Virus record (IMG/VR): IMGVR_UViG_3300042349_000834
Span: 1 to 64,000 of that record
Origin: a virus
Length of the DNA: 64,000 nucleotides
Direction: 5' to 3' (one strand)
Below are positions 42,091 to 49,763 of this stretch, piece after piece; the first letter of the stretch is position 1; every line of letters starts with the position of its first letter. The position numbers and the translations under genes are program-made. Below the pieces are notes generated by a model. It saw only the letters and a program-made list of their open reading frames with translations. It did no database searches and was not told the DNA's origin.

Positions 42091-42732
42091 TTAGCTATTT
42101 ATTAGCTGTAAACCGTTTAGGGAATTGATTCTTAAACCGTATAATTGGTTATTTTTAACCATTTTTAGATGATTACTATTCCACAAATTACCATTACAGA
42201 TAATATTGATATTTGGAACTTTCTTATTAATTAGAGCAGAAGCTATGATATTGTCGCCAATATCGTCTAAAGAGTATCCAGTTGAGGGATAGATTGTTTT
42301 AACATTAAAGTCATATAAGATTTGGGCAACTTTATAGAGCAGCTCGTAGGAGTATTGCCTATATTCTAAAACGTATCTTAGTTCAACATTTAGGGAAGAA
42401 CATAGATTAGTTAATTGTTTAATGTCATCCCTAAACTTATCATACTTCCTGTTGCACAATAGCTGTGCTGGGCAAACTGCCTCAATTATATCAACATTAT
42501 TTTTTAAACAAAAATCAACTACTGATAGTCTGGATTTTATATCTAACACACCCATTGGATAATCTATCGGGCAAGAAATCTTTGCAGCATTGTTTACTAA
42601 AGACTTTACAAGTCTGGCATATGGCGGAAGTACAGATATTGTCTGCACATTGTGTTTTAAAGCTTCTGTTAAGTTGCCTTGAATTTCGGCATCATTAGAA
42701 GCGATATCATAATATGAATATTCTAATAGCAT
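42091..42732 (-). CDS. DeoC-like (deoxyribose-phosphate aldolase family) protein
   Basis: A 213-residue TIM-barrel-like protein. ISVLPPYARLVKSLVNN, CPIDYPMGVLDIKSRL and NNVDIIEAVCPAQLL follow the early strands of DeoC, and YVLEYRQYSYELLYKVAQIL then VKTIYPSTGY mirror the middle and the K-T-S-T-G end. The usual Schiff-base Lys position is held by a Ser/Tyr-rich sequence (IYPSTGY), so catalysis is not certain. DeoC splits deoxyribose 5-phosphate. It overlaps the protease gene by one base. Confidence 0.62.
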   Translation of the reverse strand: MLLEYSYYDIASNDAEIQGNLTEALKHNVQTISVLPPYARLVKSLVNNAAKISCPIDYPMGVLDIKSRLSVVDFCLKNNVDIIEAVCPAQLLCNRKYDKFRDDIKQLTNLCSSLNVELRYVLEYRQYSYELLYKVAQILYDFNVKTIYPSTGYSLDDIGDNIIASALINKKVPNINIICNGNLWNSNHLKMVKNNQLYGLRINSLNGLQLINS

Positions 42733-43403
42733 TATTTTTTAAGTGAGTCTATATTGGGATATTTTTTAGTGCCAAGAATACCATCGGCAAAGCCGTAATA
42801 TACTGCTTCTTCAGCCGTTAATATCCAATCGCATTTATTAGCAAGTTGTGAGACTATGTGTTTTTTTGCCATCATTTTTTTCCAATTTTTCTCTTTAGCT
42901 ATCATACTATTCATACACCTGTCAGTAAAAATATCAACCATCTTATCACACTCGTTTTCGTTCCATCTAATGCCAGCCGCAGCAGCTTTGCTGTGTTCCC
43001 CATCCATACTAAATGACCCATAATGAATCATAACATGTGTATTTGGCATCAATATTCTAAGGTCGGCAGCTTGTAATAAAACACTACTAGAAGATTCTGC
43101 TTTAGCATAAGCGAGGATGATAACTTTAGCTTTTGATGCCCTGACAGCATCATACATACCTAGGCAGTCTTGCCAGTCTCCTCCTGGTAAATGCATATGA
43201 ACTAAAATTGGTTCTAGAGATAATAGGTTTAAGTACCTGAGATTTTTTTCAAGTACTATAGCAGACCTATAGTCAACACCACCTTCTTCACTATCTCCTA
43301 AATATGAATGTAGATATATTTCTCTGTTTTTTGTATCTATATTATATGAGTGTATTGATTGTAATTCGCTTTCAAGTTCAGTAAATGATTTGGCTGTTGA
43401 CAT
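42732..43403 (-). CDS. ClpP-like serine protease, probable prohead protease
   Basis: A 223-residue protein with the ClpP fold order: LEPILVHMHLPGGDWQDCLG (oxyanion Gly strand), AKAESSSSVLLQAA with the catalytic Ser, and NTHVMIHYGSFS with the catalytic His. A later Asp in the C-terminal helix completes the triad. ClpP-like proteases serve as prohead proteases in many tailed phages. Location next to structural genes fits. A scaffold-processing role is inferred. Confidence 0.78.
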   Translation of the reverse strand: MSTAKSFTELESELQSIHSYNIDTKNREIYLHSYLGDSEEGGVDYRSAIVLEKNLRYLNLLSLEPILVHMHLPGGDWQDCLGMYDAVRASKAKVIILAYAKAESSSSVLLQAADLRILMPNTHVMIHYGSFSMDGEHSKAAAAGIRWNENECDKMVDIFTDRCMNSMIAKEKNWKKMMAKKHIVSQLANKCDWILTAEEAVYYGFADGILGTKKYPNIDSLKK

Positions 43404-43405
43404 TG

Positions 43406-43837
43406 TTATGATAGCTCCGAGTATACTCTCTTATTTATATCTCTCATTACCGAAGAATCATCAAAAGCTTTACCAACAGCAATTCGGAATCTGTATCTAG
43501 TAAAAATATCTAGGGTTTCAACCCCATCGGTTTTTTCGATAACATCAGCAACTTTATGAGTAATATCAAAGTTAGTATGCCCAATCCAAAAATTAAAAAT
43601 CTTTCCACTCATAGTATTATCAGTGACTGGTATAATGCCCATTGGCGTAGCAATAACTTTTACTCTTTGTGTTGTATTAATTATTTTATTCTCTTGCTCC
43701 TCATCATTAATGTTTTCAGTAGTACCATCTGATTCTTGTTCTTCATAATCTGCAAGATATGGATCATGCTCCAGCTCTTCTGCGTCATCAGATCCAAATG
43801 GATCAAGCCACTTTTGCCATGAGATAAGATTGATCAT
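43406..43837 (-). CDS. Hypothetical phage protein
   Basis: A 143-residue protein. The first half is strongly acidic and probably disordered. The second half has a compact alpha/beta core: KVIATPMGIIPVTD then FNFWIGHTNFDITHKVADVI and LDIFTRYRFRIAVGKAF. It begins about 50 bases after the GGTGTAT element at 43889. A conserved phage structural or assembly protein is likely but unnamed. Confidence 0.65.
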   Translation of the reverse strand: MINLISWQKWLDPFGSDDAEELEHDPYLADYEEQESDGTTENINDEEQENKIINTTQRVKVIATPMGIIPVTDNTMSGKIFNFWIGHTNFDITHKVADVIEKTDGVETLDIFTRYRFRIAVGKAFDDSSVMRDINKRVYSELS

Positions 43838-43876
43838 ATAATTGATACTTTGTTTAAACTCTTATTTTTTTTAGAG

Positions 43877-43903
43877 ATACCATGTATAATACACCCATGG
43901 TAT
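43877..43903. promoter_or_regulatory. Inverted repeat enclosing a GGTGTAT element
   Basis: ATACCATG and CATGGTAT, a perfect 8-bp inverted repeat separated by 11 bases that contain the GGTGTATTATA element. No T-run follows on either strand, so it is not a terminator. The symmetry suggests an operator through which a dimeric regulator could block the promoter. Confidence 0.5.
43889..43895 (-). promoter_or_regulatory. GGTGTAT element inside an inverted repeat
   Basis: GGTGTATTATA on the minus strand, in the loop of the inverted repeat at 43877-43903 and about 52 bases before the ATG at 43837. Confidence 0.6.
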
Positions 43904-43933
43904 AGTAATAAGAAATTGGCCGACAAACAACAG

Positions 43934-44350
43934 CTATTTGGAGTTAAATACAGATCTTGGTCTGATTAGTGGGCCATTATCAATTAGTTTTTTCTCAAAT
44001 TCGGTTTTTATAACATCATAATATGATAGAACATTATCATAAAATAATTGCTCTTTATCATTATTCGTGTTTTTGATTTTATTACGAATTGTTGTCAATA
44101 ATTTTGGTTCCATTAGATTATTAGTAACATAAATCAACAATTCTGCAAATTTCTCTGCTTCTGTTGAAATTTCAACTAGAGATAATTTATCTAACTTTGG
44201 ATGCAAAACTATGATATCAACCATGTCGTCTGGATGTAGAATTACACTTAGACTATGCATCTCCTCTGCTATAGACTCTTCTTGGGTTTTTTCTTTAGCC
44301 ACAGAGGGCTGTTTTTTACTTAGCCAATAACGAAAGAGTTCTTGTAGCAT
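43934..44350 (-). CDS. Hypothetical protein
   Basis: A 138-residue helical, soluble protein with no clear family. It overlaps the gene upstream by 35 bases, suggesting translational coupling within the sigma-factor operon. It ends near the gap that contains the operator-like repeat. Function unknown. Confidence 0.6.
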   Translation of the reverse strand: MLQELFRYWLSKKQPSVAKEKTQEESIAEEMHSLSVILHPDDMVDIIVLHPKLDKLSLVEISTEAEKFAELLIYVTNNLMEPKLLTTIRNKIKNTNNDKEQLFYDNVLSYYDVIKTEFEKKLIDNGPLIRPRSVFNSK

Positions 44351-44666
44351 TTGGTGGTAGTATATCGGTGTTAAGATCTATGGTTCTAGTATAGCTATTT
44401 ATTATAGTAGTTTCATAATTAACAAAACAAATATAATATATATCAAGCTGAGAAGTTATGATAATGTCAACTAATTTAGGATTTGTTCCAGAGGTTTCTT
44501 TTATACATCTATTCAACAGCATTGATAGAAGCTCATTAATGTCTTGATTAGGCTCTAGTTCAACAGAAGGCAGTCTTAGAGTATAATCAGCTAATGAGAG
44601 TATCTCATATCTGTTCTTGGAATGAATAAAAATTGGAATAATAAGATTAAGCTGTGCATTTATCAT
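44316..44666 (-). CDS. Hypothetical protein
   Basis: 116 residues from the ATG at 44666 (MINAQLNLI), which lies 20 bases inside the sigma-factor gene. The longer frame from 44741 would overlap the sigma gene by 95 bases and is unlikely. The protein is mostly beta-prone and hydrophobic (VDIIITSQLDIYYICFVNYE). Its coupling to the sigma factor raises the possibility of an anti-sigma role, but nothing in the sequence confirms it. Confidence 0.55.
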   Translation of the reverse strand: MINAQLNLIIPIFIHSKNRYEILSLADYTLRLPSVELEPNQDINELLSMLLNRCIKETSGTNPKLVDIIITSQLDIYYICFVNYETTIINSYTRTIDLNTDILPPNATRTLSLLAK

Positions 44667-45246
44667 AAGATCGAATAATATCCAGTGCTCTCTTAATGTT
44701 TTGCCTAATTGCTTCTCTAGAGACACCAAACTTTTTACCAATATATGACAAAGTATGATTTTCTAGATAATACATTTTAATCTGTATTTTCTGTTTGTCA
44801 GATAAAATGCTATTATTCAGTAGCTGATCGATGCTTGATGTTAACCGTGAAGACTCTTCTTTATCTATTAAAATATCTACTGGATCCATTGCCTTCTCAT
44901 CAGATATAGAAGAATAGAATGACGAGTCTGAACCCTCTTCACTAAAATTAAGACTGATACTTGTATCGAGATGTTTTTTGTATTTATTAGTTACATATGT
45001 CTTAATTGCCCATATTGCACACTGATTACGATATGAGTATAGTGTCTTTTTCTGACCACTTTTCCCAGGTCTATTTGGATCAAATCTCCAATCGGCATAC
45101 ATAATGGCTGTTGCAACATCTGATACTGCATCAGTGTTTTTCAACATTTCTGCTGAGAGACCATTGTAAAATCTTGGTCCAAATTTCACTATGGTTTTTT
45201 TTGCTAGGTTTATATACGAATCCAAACTGTCATACGTTCTGTCCAT
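44647..45246 (-). CDS. Sigma70-family RNA polymerase sigma factor
   Basis: A 199-residue protein. The first part (about residues 30-90) carries a region-2-like helix set (VATAIMYADWRFDPNR, YSYRNQCAIWAIKTYV). Region 4 is clear at the C terminus: LSDKQKIQIKMYYLENH, then LSYIGKKFGVSREAIRQNIK, the helix-turn-helix for the -35 element. Regions 1 and 3 are short or absent, so it is an alternative-type factor. It lies among virion genes and is the natural candidate to read the repeated GGTGTAT elements. Confidence 0.8.
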   Translation of the reverse strand: MDRTYDSLDSYINLAKKTIVKFGPRFYNGLSAEMLKNTDAVSDVATAIMYADWRFDPNRPGKSGQKKTLYSYRNQCAIWAIKTYVTNKYKKHLDTSISLNFSEEGSDSSFYSSISDEKAMDPVDILIDKEESSRLTSSIDQLLNNSILSDKQKIQIKMYYLENHTLSYIGKKFGVSREAIRQNIKRALDIIRSYDKCTA

Positions 45247-45289
45247 TAAAAGTCCTTTTGTATAAAATAAAATCTTAATTGAAAGTGTC

Positions 45290-45718
45290 TTACTTAGTTA
45301 ACTTTTTCCACTGATCAGGATCTGGTCTGTCTTTATCTCCTCGTTTAGCTGGCTTATAATTCTTGCCTTCTCGTTCTTTTTTCTTGCGGATATTATCCCA
45401 AAGTCCAGGCTTATCCCCAGCAAAAGAGTTATCGTCCTCTGATGGTACATACTTCACAAAATCGTGAATGGTTCGCATGTAATCCTCAGTTATGGCGATT
45501 TTACCCTGTAGCCAGCTTTCTGTCAAGTTTTCTTTAACTGACGGGTCACCTAGAGAGTCAAGTATGTTTTTAGCATGTTGCATGATTGCTGTGAGTGAGC
45601 CGATATTCATCTCTAGGAAGTCTTGTTTATATTCATTTAACTCTGTCTTTGGAGACTCAATTTCTTGATTCTCTACTGCTGCCTGAACATTTTTTAGTAT
45701 ATCGTATATTCTGTCCAT
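45290..45718 (-). CDS. Conserved phage structural-type protein
   Basis: A 142-residue protein. The helical front part ends in a short basic stretch: GLWDNIRKKKEREG then AKRGDKDRPDPDQWKKL. This Leu-Trp-Asp-Asn-Ile plus basic tail is widespread in phage proteins near capsid genes, often with the role of a virion or packaging factor. The precise function is not known. Confidence 0.6.
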   Translation of the reverse strand: MDRIYDILKNVQAAVENQEIESPKTELNEYKQDFLEMNIGSLTAIMQHAKNILDSLGDPSVKENLTESWLQGKIAITEDYMRTIHDFVKYVPSEDDNSFAGDKPGLWDNIRKKKEREGKNYKPAKRGDKDRPDPDQWKKLTK

Positions 45719-45745
45719 GATTAATACCTTTATTTATTGAGACTA

Positions 45746-46339
45746 TTATGTCTGTAAAGTTAAAAAGTTGTCTATACCCATTTGTTCAATAAGCTTTAAG
45801 TAGCCTTCGTATAGTTTTATGCCATCTTCACTACCTTGTAGTAGAGGAATCATTATATTGGCTGTTAGTTCATCTCCTACCGCCCTAGCTGCAACAATAG
45901 TTGCTTTTTCTGTATCTGCAGCCTCTCTTACAGATGCTAAGTTATAGTTGATAATAGCAACCATGTCATGTCGTGTCCATGATGGAGGAGACACTACTAG
46001 TGGTTGATAATCTTGATCAAAAAATTCTAGTCTTGTTAAGTTGATTATTGAGTGTTGGTGTTCTTCTAGGGCATCTGCTTTAATGATAGCAGCAAGTTTC
46101 TTATATCCCCATCTTTCAAGATGAACAGCTTGAGCACTTAATGAAGTTGTTTGTTGCCAGTGTATATTCAAAGACTTTTTAAGTAATCCGATAACATTAT
46201 TTTCGGTCTCAGATACAACATTTTCTATAGTTTCATTAACCTCATTAGTTTCATTAGTCTGGCTAGCTTGTACTTCGTCCACTTGATTTTCCTTTACTTC
46301 AGCATTTTCGTTTAATAGTTCATCTATTGTTTTGGTCAT
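45746..46339 (-). CDS. Bacterioferritin-like protein
   Basis: A 197-residue protein. After a 50-residue acidic Asn/Glu/Val-rich extension comes a ferritin-like helix bundle: LLKKSLNIHWQQTTSLSAQAVHLERWG, then KADALEEHQHSIINLTRLEF with the E-x-x-H ligand pair, and the end GIDNFLTLQ, which mirrors the bacterioferritin G-x-x-N-Y-L-x-x-Q signature. In the last helix the expected E-x-x-H pair reads SEDGIKLYE, so one iron-binding His seems missing. Iron storage is therefore doubtful, and a structural role is possible. Confidence 0.6.
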   Translation of the reverse strand: MTKTIDELLNENAEVKENQVDEVQASQTNETNEVNETIENVVSETENNVIGLLKKSLNIHWQQTTSLSAQAVHLERWGYKKLAAIIKADALEEHQHSIINLTRLEFFDQDYQPLVVSPPSWTRHDMVAIINYNLASVREAADTEKATIVAARAVGDELTANIMIPLLQGSEDGIKLYEGYLKLIEQMGIDNFLTLQT

Positions 46340-46826
46340 AATTATTAATCCATTTTTTATAGTTAGTATAAAATTGTTCTAAGTGCTGTTCATTGCGTAT
46401 CATTCCTTCTATAATATTACACTGTACGCATAAAATTCCTCTAACCTTACCAGTATTGTGATCATGATCTATAACGGCAGCATTTCCTTTATTCTTAGCA
46501 TGGTGAAAAACTGCAATACCACAGATACCGCAGTTCTTTATTGCTCTTAAATGTTTTAGCTCTTCTATAGTAATATTGTATTTTGTTATAAATTTGTAAC
46601 AGGTTGTGCAGATTGTCGAACTGAAATATATGTGCCTGGTTTTATTGCATGATTGACATTGACCTATGTTTCCTTTACTCATTCTACATAGTCTACAGAA
46701 ATTGTGTTTTTTGGATTTGAAAATAGTTCCACACTCGCAAGCCTTTAGCTTAAGTTTGCAATAATCACAAAATTTTCTAGAATTTTGAGGGACCTCATTT
46801 AATTTACATTTTCTACATTTTCTCAT
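46320..46826 (-). CDS. Endonuclease VII-type HNH/zinc nuclease
   Basis: 168 residues from the ATG at 46826 (a TTG at 46838 is the longer reading). Several Cys pairs (CRKCKLNE, CDYCKLKLKACECG, CRLCRMS, CQSCNKT) form a tandem zinc-finger front. The end CGICGIAVFHH, VIDHDHNTGKVRGILCVQCN is the Endo VII signature with the catalytic Asp-His. T4 endonuclease VII resolves branched DNA before packaging. Overlaps the next gene by 20 bases. Confidence 0.78.
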   Translation of the reverse strand: MRKCRKCKLNEVPQNSRKFCDYCKLKLKACECGTIFKSKKHNFCRLCRMSKGNIGQCQSCNKTRHIYFSSTICTTCYKFITKYNITIEELKHLRAIKNCGICGIAVFHHAKNKGNAAVIDHDHNTGKVRGILCVQCNIIEGMIRNEQHLEQFYTNYKKWINNYDQNNR

Positions 46827-46831
46827 GATTA

Positions 46832-47368
46832 TTACCAACTCTTACATGCCCAATATCGACTTTTCCACTTTGGCCCAGGATTATCACAATTCATTCTAGC
46901 TCTAAAACTTTTCCTTCGTGAAGGAATATTTTTTTTAATTTTCATGTTAGGATCACCAAATCTAACAATAACTACTTTACCCTTGTCATTTTTAACATAA
47001 ACGGCAGATTTTTTAGGACCGTCAGGAGTTCTAAAAGGTTTATTAAGAGTAACCTTGCGTCCTTGATATTCTGAAGATACGGCACATAGATCAAATTCTT
47101 CTGTTACTTCATCAGTATCAACATAGTCATTTTCATTGGGTAAAATCAAATTAGCTTTAGTTAGCTCTTCACCGTCACTATCGTATTCATTATCTATGTA
47201 GGAAATAGCCTCGCACACTTGCTCCAACAATGAAGCTTTGACCTGACCAAGACACGCTGCTATTCTTTGTTGAGAATCTGGATAGTCTTTTTTCATAGCC
47301 TCATCACCCATGCATCTTGCAACAAAATTTTTAGATTTTTCATCAGGATTTGGTTTTGGAATTGGCAT
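46832..47368 (-). CDS. Prohead/head-associated protein of the PKP-type
   Basis: A 178-residue protein. The start PIPKPNPDEKSKNFVARCMG then KKDYPDSQQRIAACLG is a motif often placed beside capsid and protease genes in tailed phages. The C-terminal third is basic (RRKSFRARMNCDNPGPKWKS). A head-assembly role is inferred from the motif. Last gene of the virion region. Confidence 0.6.
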   Translation of the reverse strand: MPIPKPNPDEKSKNFVARCMGDEAMKKDYPDSQQRIAACLGQVKASLLEQVCEAISYIDNEYDSDGEELTKANLILPNENDYVDTDEVTEEFDLCAVSSEYQGRKVTLNKPFRTPDGPKKSAVYVKNDKGKVVIVRFGDPNMKIKKNIPSRRKSFRARMNCDNPGPKWKSRYWACKSW

Positions 47369-47377
47369 AATATTAAC

Positions 47378-48439
47378 CTATTTATTCATGTAACTGAGTA
47401 TCTTTTGTGCTGTATTTGTCCACGATAACTGATTAGCAGTATTTACACCAGCAGGATTAGTATTAATGTGATTATTGACCACATATCGCATATAATCGAT
47501 CAATATGTCTTTTTCAGATTGATCTATTTTTGCCCAATTACCCTGACCCATAAAAGCCTTGCCGTCATGGGCTTTTTCAGTAGTCGATATATCGACTAAA
47601 TATGAGTTGTCTTTATTACAAAACTCTGTATGTGCTGAATAATTAGTAGTTATAACAGGTTTATTCATAGCCATACACTCTAATAACTCCATATTCCAAC
47701 CCTCTGCTCTTGAGGGGAAAATACCACAATTAGCTTTTGATATTAGTTCTGCAATCTCAGAATGTTGAGCAAACCCCGAAAATAATTTAACTCTACTATC
47801 GTTTTGGTACATATTCTTCCACTGCTCAATTTCAGCAGGAGAGGAGTATCCATTGGTTGTTTCTGAAGCTAAAATCCAAAGTTCAACATCTGGATTATTT
47901 GGAAAAGCTTTGGTAAATAATTCTAATAAAATATCATGACCTTTTCTTACTTCCCACTTGCCTATGTTAATAAATACATACTTATTATCAGATGGTTGTG
48001 AATATCTAGACTTATCAAATATCGACAAGTCAACGCCAAGCGGAGCAACATGAACTGGAGTTGAAACGTGCTTAGACACTACATCGGCTGCCCACTGACT
48101 AGTTGTAAAAATACCATCTGGAGTTTTTAGGCTATTGATTTCTATATCACTAAAAGTATCTAGTTCAAAAAAGGGAAAAGCAAAATATGGACCTCTTCCT
48201 ACATGCTCTAATAAGTCAAACTGATGCCATATTTTAAGATGAGGAGCATTTATATCGCATAAATATCTTTGTTTAAGAATATTTGATACAAAGGCGTGAT
48301 CCTCTTGTGTTTCTACTGATGGCTGACCTATTGGGAAATATGATATAACATTATTGAGAGCGCTAAGACCCTTAATAATATTGTAGGAAGCTATGCCATA
48401 TCCTGTACTGTTGATTGGTGCCGACACATTGATGTTCAT
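47378..48439 (-). CDS. GT4-type glycosyltransferase
   Basis: A 353-residue GT-B protein. The front part has STGYGIASYNIIKGLSAL and the second half KYVFINIGKWEVRKGHDILL, VELWILASETTNG and KANCGIFPSRAEGWNMELLE, the GT4 signature with the E-x7-E donor motif. It transfers a sugar from a nucleotide donor. It begins the second glycan block and overlaps guaC by 4 bases. Confidence 0.82.
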   Translation of the reverse strand: MNINVSAPINSTGYGIASYNIIKGLSALNNVISYFPIGQPSVETQEDHAFVSNILKQRYLCDINAPHLKIWHQFDLLEHVGRGPYFAFPFFELDTFSDIEINSLKTPDGIFTTSQWAADVVSKHVSTPVHVAPLGVDLSIFDKSRYSQPSDNKYVFINIGKWEVRKGHDILLELFTKAFPNNPDVELWILASETTNGYSSPAEIEQWKNMYQNDSRVKLFSGFAQHSEIAELISKANCGIFPSRAEGWNMELLECMAMNKPVITTNYSAHTEFCNKDNSYLVDISTTEKAHDGKAFMGQGNWAKIDQSEKDILIDYMRYVVNNHINTNPAGVNTANQLSWTNTAQKILSYMNK

Positions 48440-49557
48440 TTTTCAAATATCCTATTATGAGTATTGTTAACTTGTATAAATGTTGTTTTTTTACCAAAGT
48501 CTTTAATTTTAGAAGCTCCAACATAAGTGCATGAACTTCTAAGACCTCCCATTATATCCAACATAATATCCTCAGTAGTTCCCTTATATGGAATAATAAC
48601 GGATTTTCCTTCACTGGTTCTATAGTTAGCAACTCCGTTATGATATTTATCCATTGCGTCCTTGGAACTCATACCATAGAACTTAAGACGTATCTTTCTT
48701 TTTTCTGTTTCATATCCAGGATTAAATGGTTGCCAAAATTCTCCTGCAAGACCTGCTTTGACGCACTTATATTCGTATTCCCATTCCCCTTCACAGCAGT
48801 CTGTACCAGCAAGCATACTGCCAAGCATAACGAAATCTGTATTTGCACCAAAAGCTTTACAAATATCAGCAACTATTTTACAACCCCCATCGCTGCAAAT
48901 GTGTCCACCAATACCATGAGCAGCGTCGGCACACTCCATTACGGCAGACAGCTGGGGGTATCCCACGCCAGTTTTTAATCTTGTAGTACAAACAGATCCT
49001 GAACCTATACCGACCTTCACTATGTCCACCAGTCCGTGCATCAGCAGTTCTTCTGTCATTTCCGGAGTAACAACATTCCCAGCCATAATAACAATATCAG
49101 GATACATATCCCTAATATGTTTGACAGCCTTAACGAACTTATCGCTATATCCGTTGGCAACATCAACGCATACATTTGGTAAATATAAGCCCTTAAGTTT
49201 TAGTCTGTCAAAAGTGTCTATGAGTTTCTCTATATCTGGCTTATTAATTCCTGTAGAATAGAAGGAAAGTTCTGGTTTTTGAGATTTTGTAAAATAGTCA
49301 ACAATCTCATCAATAGAGTAGTGTTTATGCAAACATGTTATAGCATTGAATTGAGCCAGCACTCCTGCCATACTCATTGTGCCGGTTGTGTCCATATTGG
49401 CGGCAACAATAGGAGTACAAGATAAAAATCTTGTAGAATATAGAAATTTAAAATCTCGTTGTAGAGAAACCTCTGATCTACTACCAAGTCTTGATCTCTT
49501 GGGTTTAATCAGTACATCGTCAAAATCTAGTTTTAGTTCATTGATAATTTTTTGCAT
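48436..49557 (-). CDS. guaC: GMP reductase (IMP dehydrogenase/GMP reductase family)
   Basis: A 373-residue TIM-barrel protein with the GMP reductase front (LDFDDVLIKPKRSRLGSRSEV, PIVAANMDTTGT) and the active-site loop KVGIGSGSVCTTRLKTGVGY then PQLSAVMECADAAHG. GGHICSDGGCK and FVMLGSMLAGTD follow. It lacks the CBS domains of IMP dehydrogenase and is nearer GuaC. It would turn GMP into IMP plus ammonia using NADPH, draining or rebalancing purines. A phage copy is unusual. Confidence 0.85.
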   Translation of the reverse strand: MQKIINELKLDFDDVLIKPKRSRLGSRSEVSLQRDFKFLYSTRFLSCTPIVAANMDTTGTMSMAGVLAQFNAITCLHKHYSIDEIVDYFTKSQKPELSFYSTGINKPDIEKLIDTFDRLKLKGLYLPNVCVDVANGYSDKFVKAVKHIRDMYPDIVIMAGNVVTPEMTEELLMHGLVDIVKVGIGSGSVCTTRLKTGVGYPQLSAVMECADAAHGIGGHICSDGGCKIVADICKAFGANTDFVMLGSMLAGTDCCEGEWEYEYKCVKAGLAGEFWQPFNPGYETEKRKIRLKFYGMSSKDAMDKYHNGVANYRTSEGKSVIIPYKGTTEDIMLDIMGGLRSSCTYVGASKIKDFGKKTTFIQVNNTHNRIFEK

Positions 49558-49558
49558 T

Positions 49559-49762
49559 TTATGTTTTCTTCAAGTATTCATCAGTATCATAACACTTCCA
49601 TGTTTTGTGGCTTTCAAAACCACGCTCGCTAACACAAATTTTTGGTCCGGTTAAGAGACCCTTCCCTTTAAAATGATATAATGCTGCCAATATTGCGGAT
49701 ATTGGATCATTACAATCAATGATATATTTTATTTGACCAGACTTTACATAATATTTAGGCAT
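49559..49762 (-). CDS. Hypothetical protein, 67 residues
   Basis: A short soluble alpha/beta protein with a central small-residue helix (DPISAILAALYHFKGKG) and two Cys. It is placed directly between guaC and the deoxyribosyltransferase-like gene with almost no gaps, so it belongs to the same transcript. No family named. Confidence 0.55.
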   Translation of the reverse strand: MPKYYVKSGQIKYIIDCNDPISAILAALYHFKGKGLLTGPKICVSERGFESHKTWKCYDTDEYLKKT

Positions 49763-49763
49763 G

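Noticed and set aside
10986-42918. Other GGTGTA strings inside genes (for example near 10986, 21069 and 42912)
   Set aside because: They are within codons of well-defined proteins and not at gene junctions, so they are counted as chance.
36042-43895. GGTGTAT as a T4-type late promoter
   Set aside because: T4 late promoters use TATAAATA alone. The element here differs and no gp45/gp33-like partners are recognised, so it is described as a separate class.
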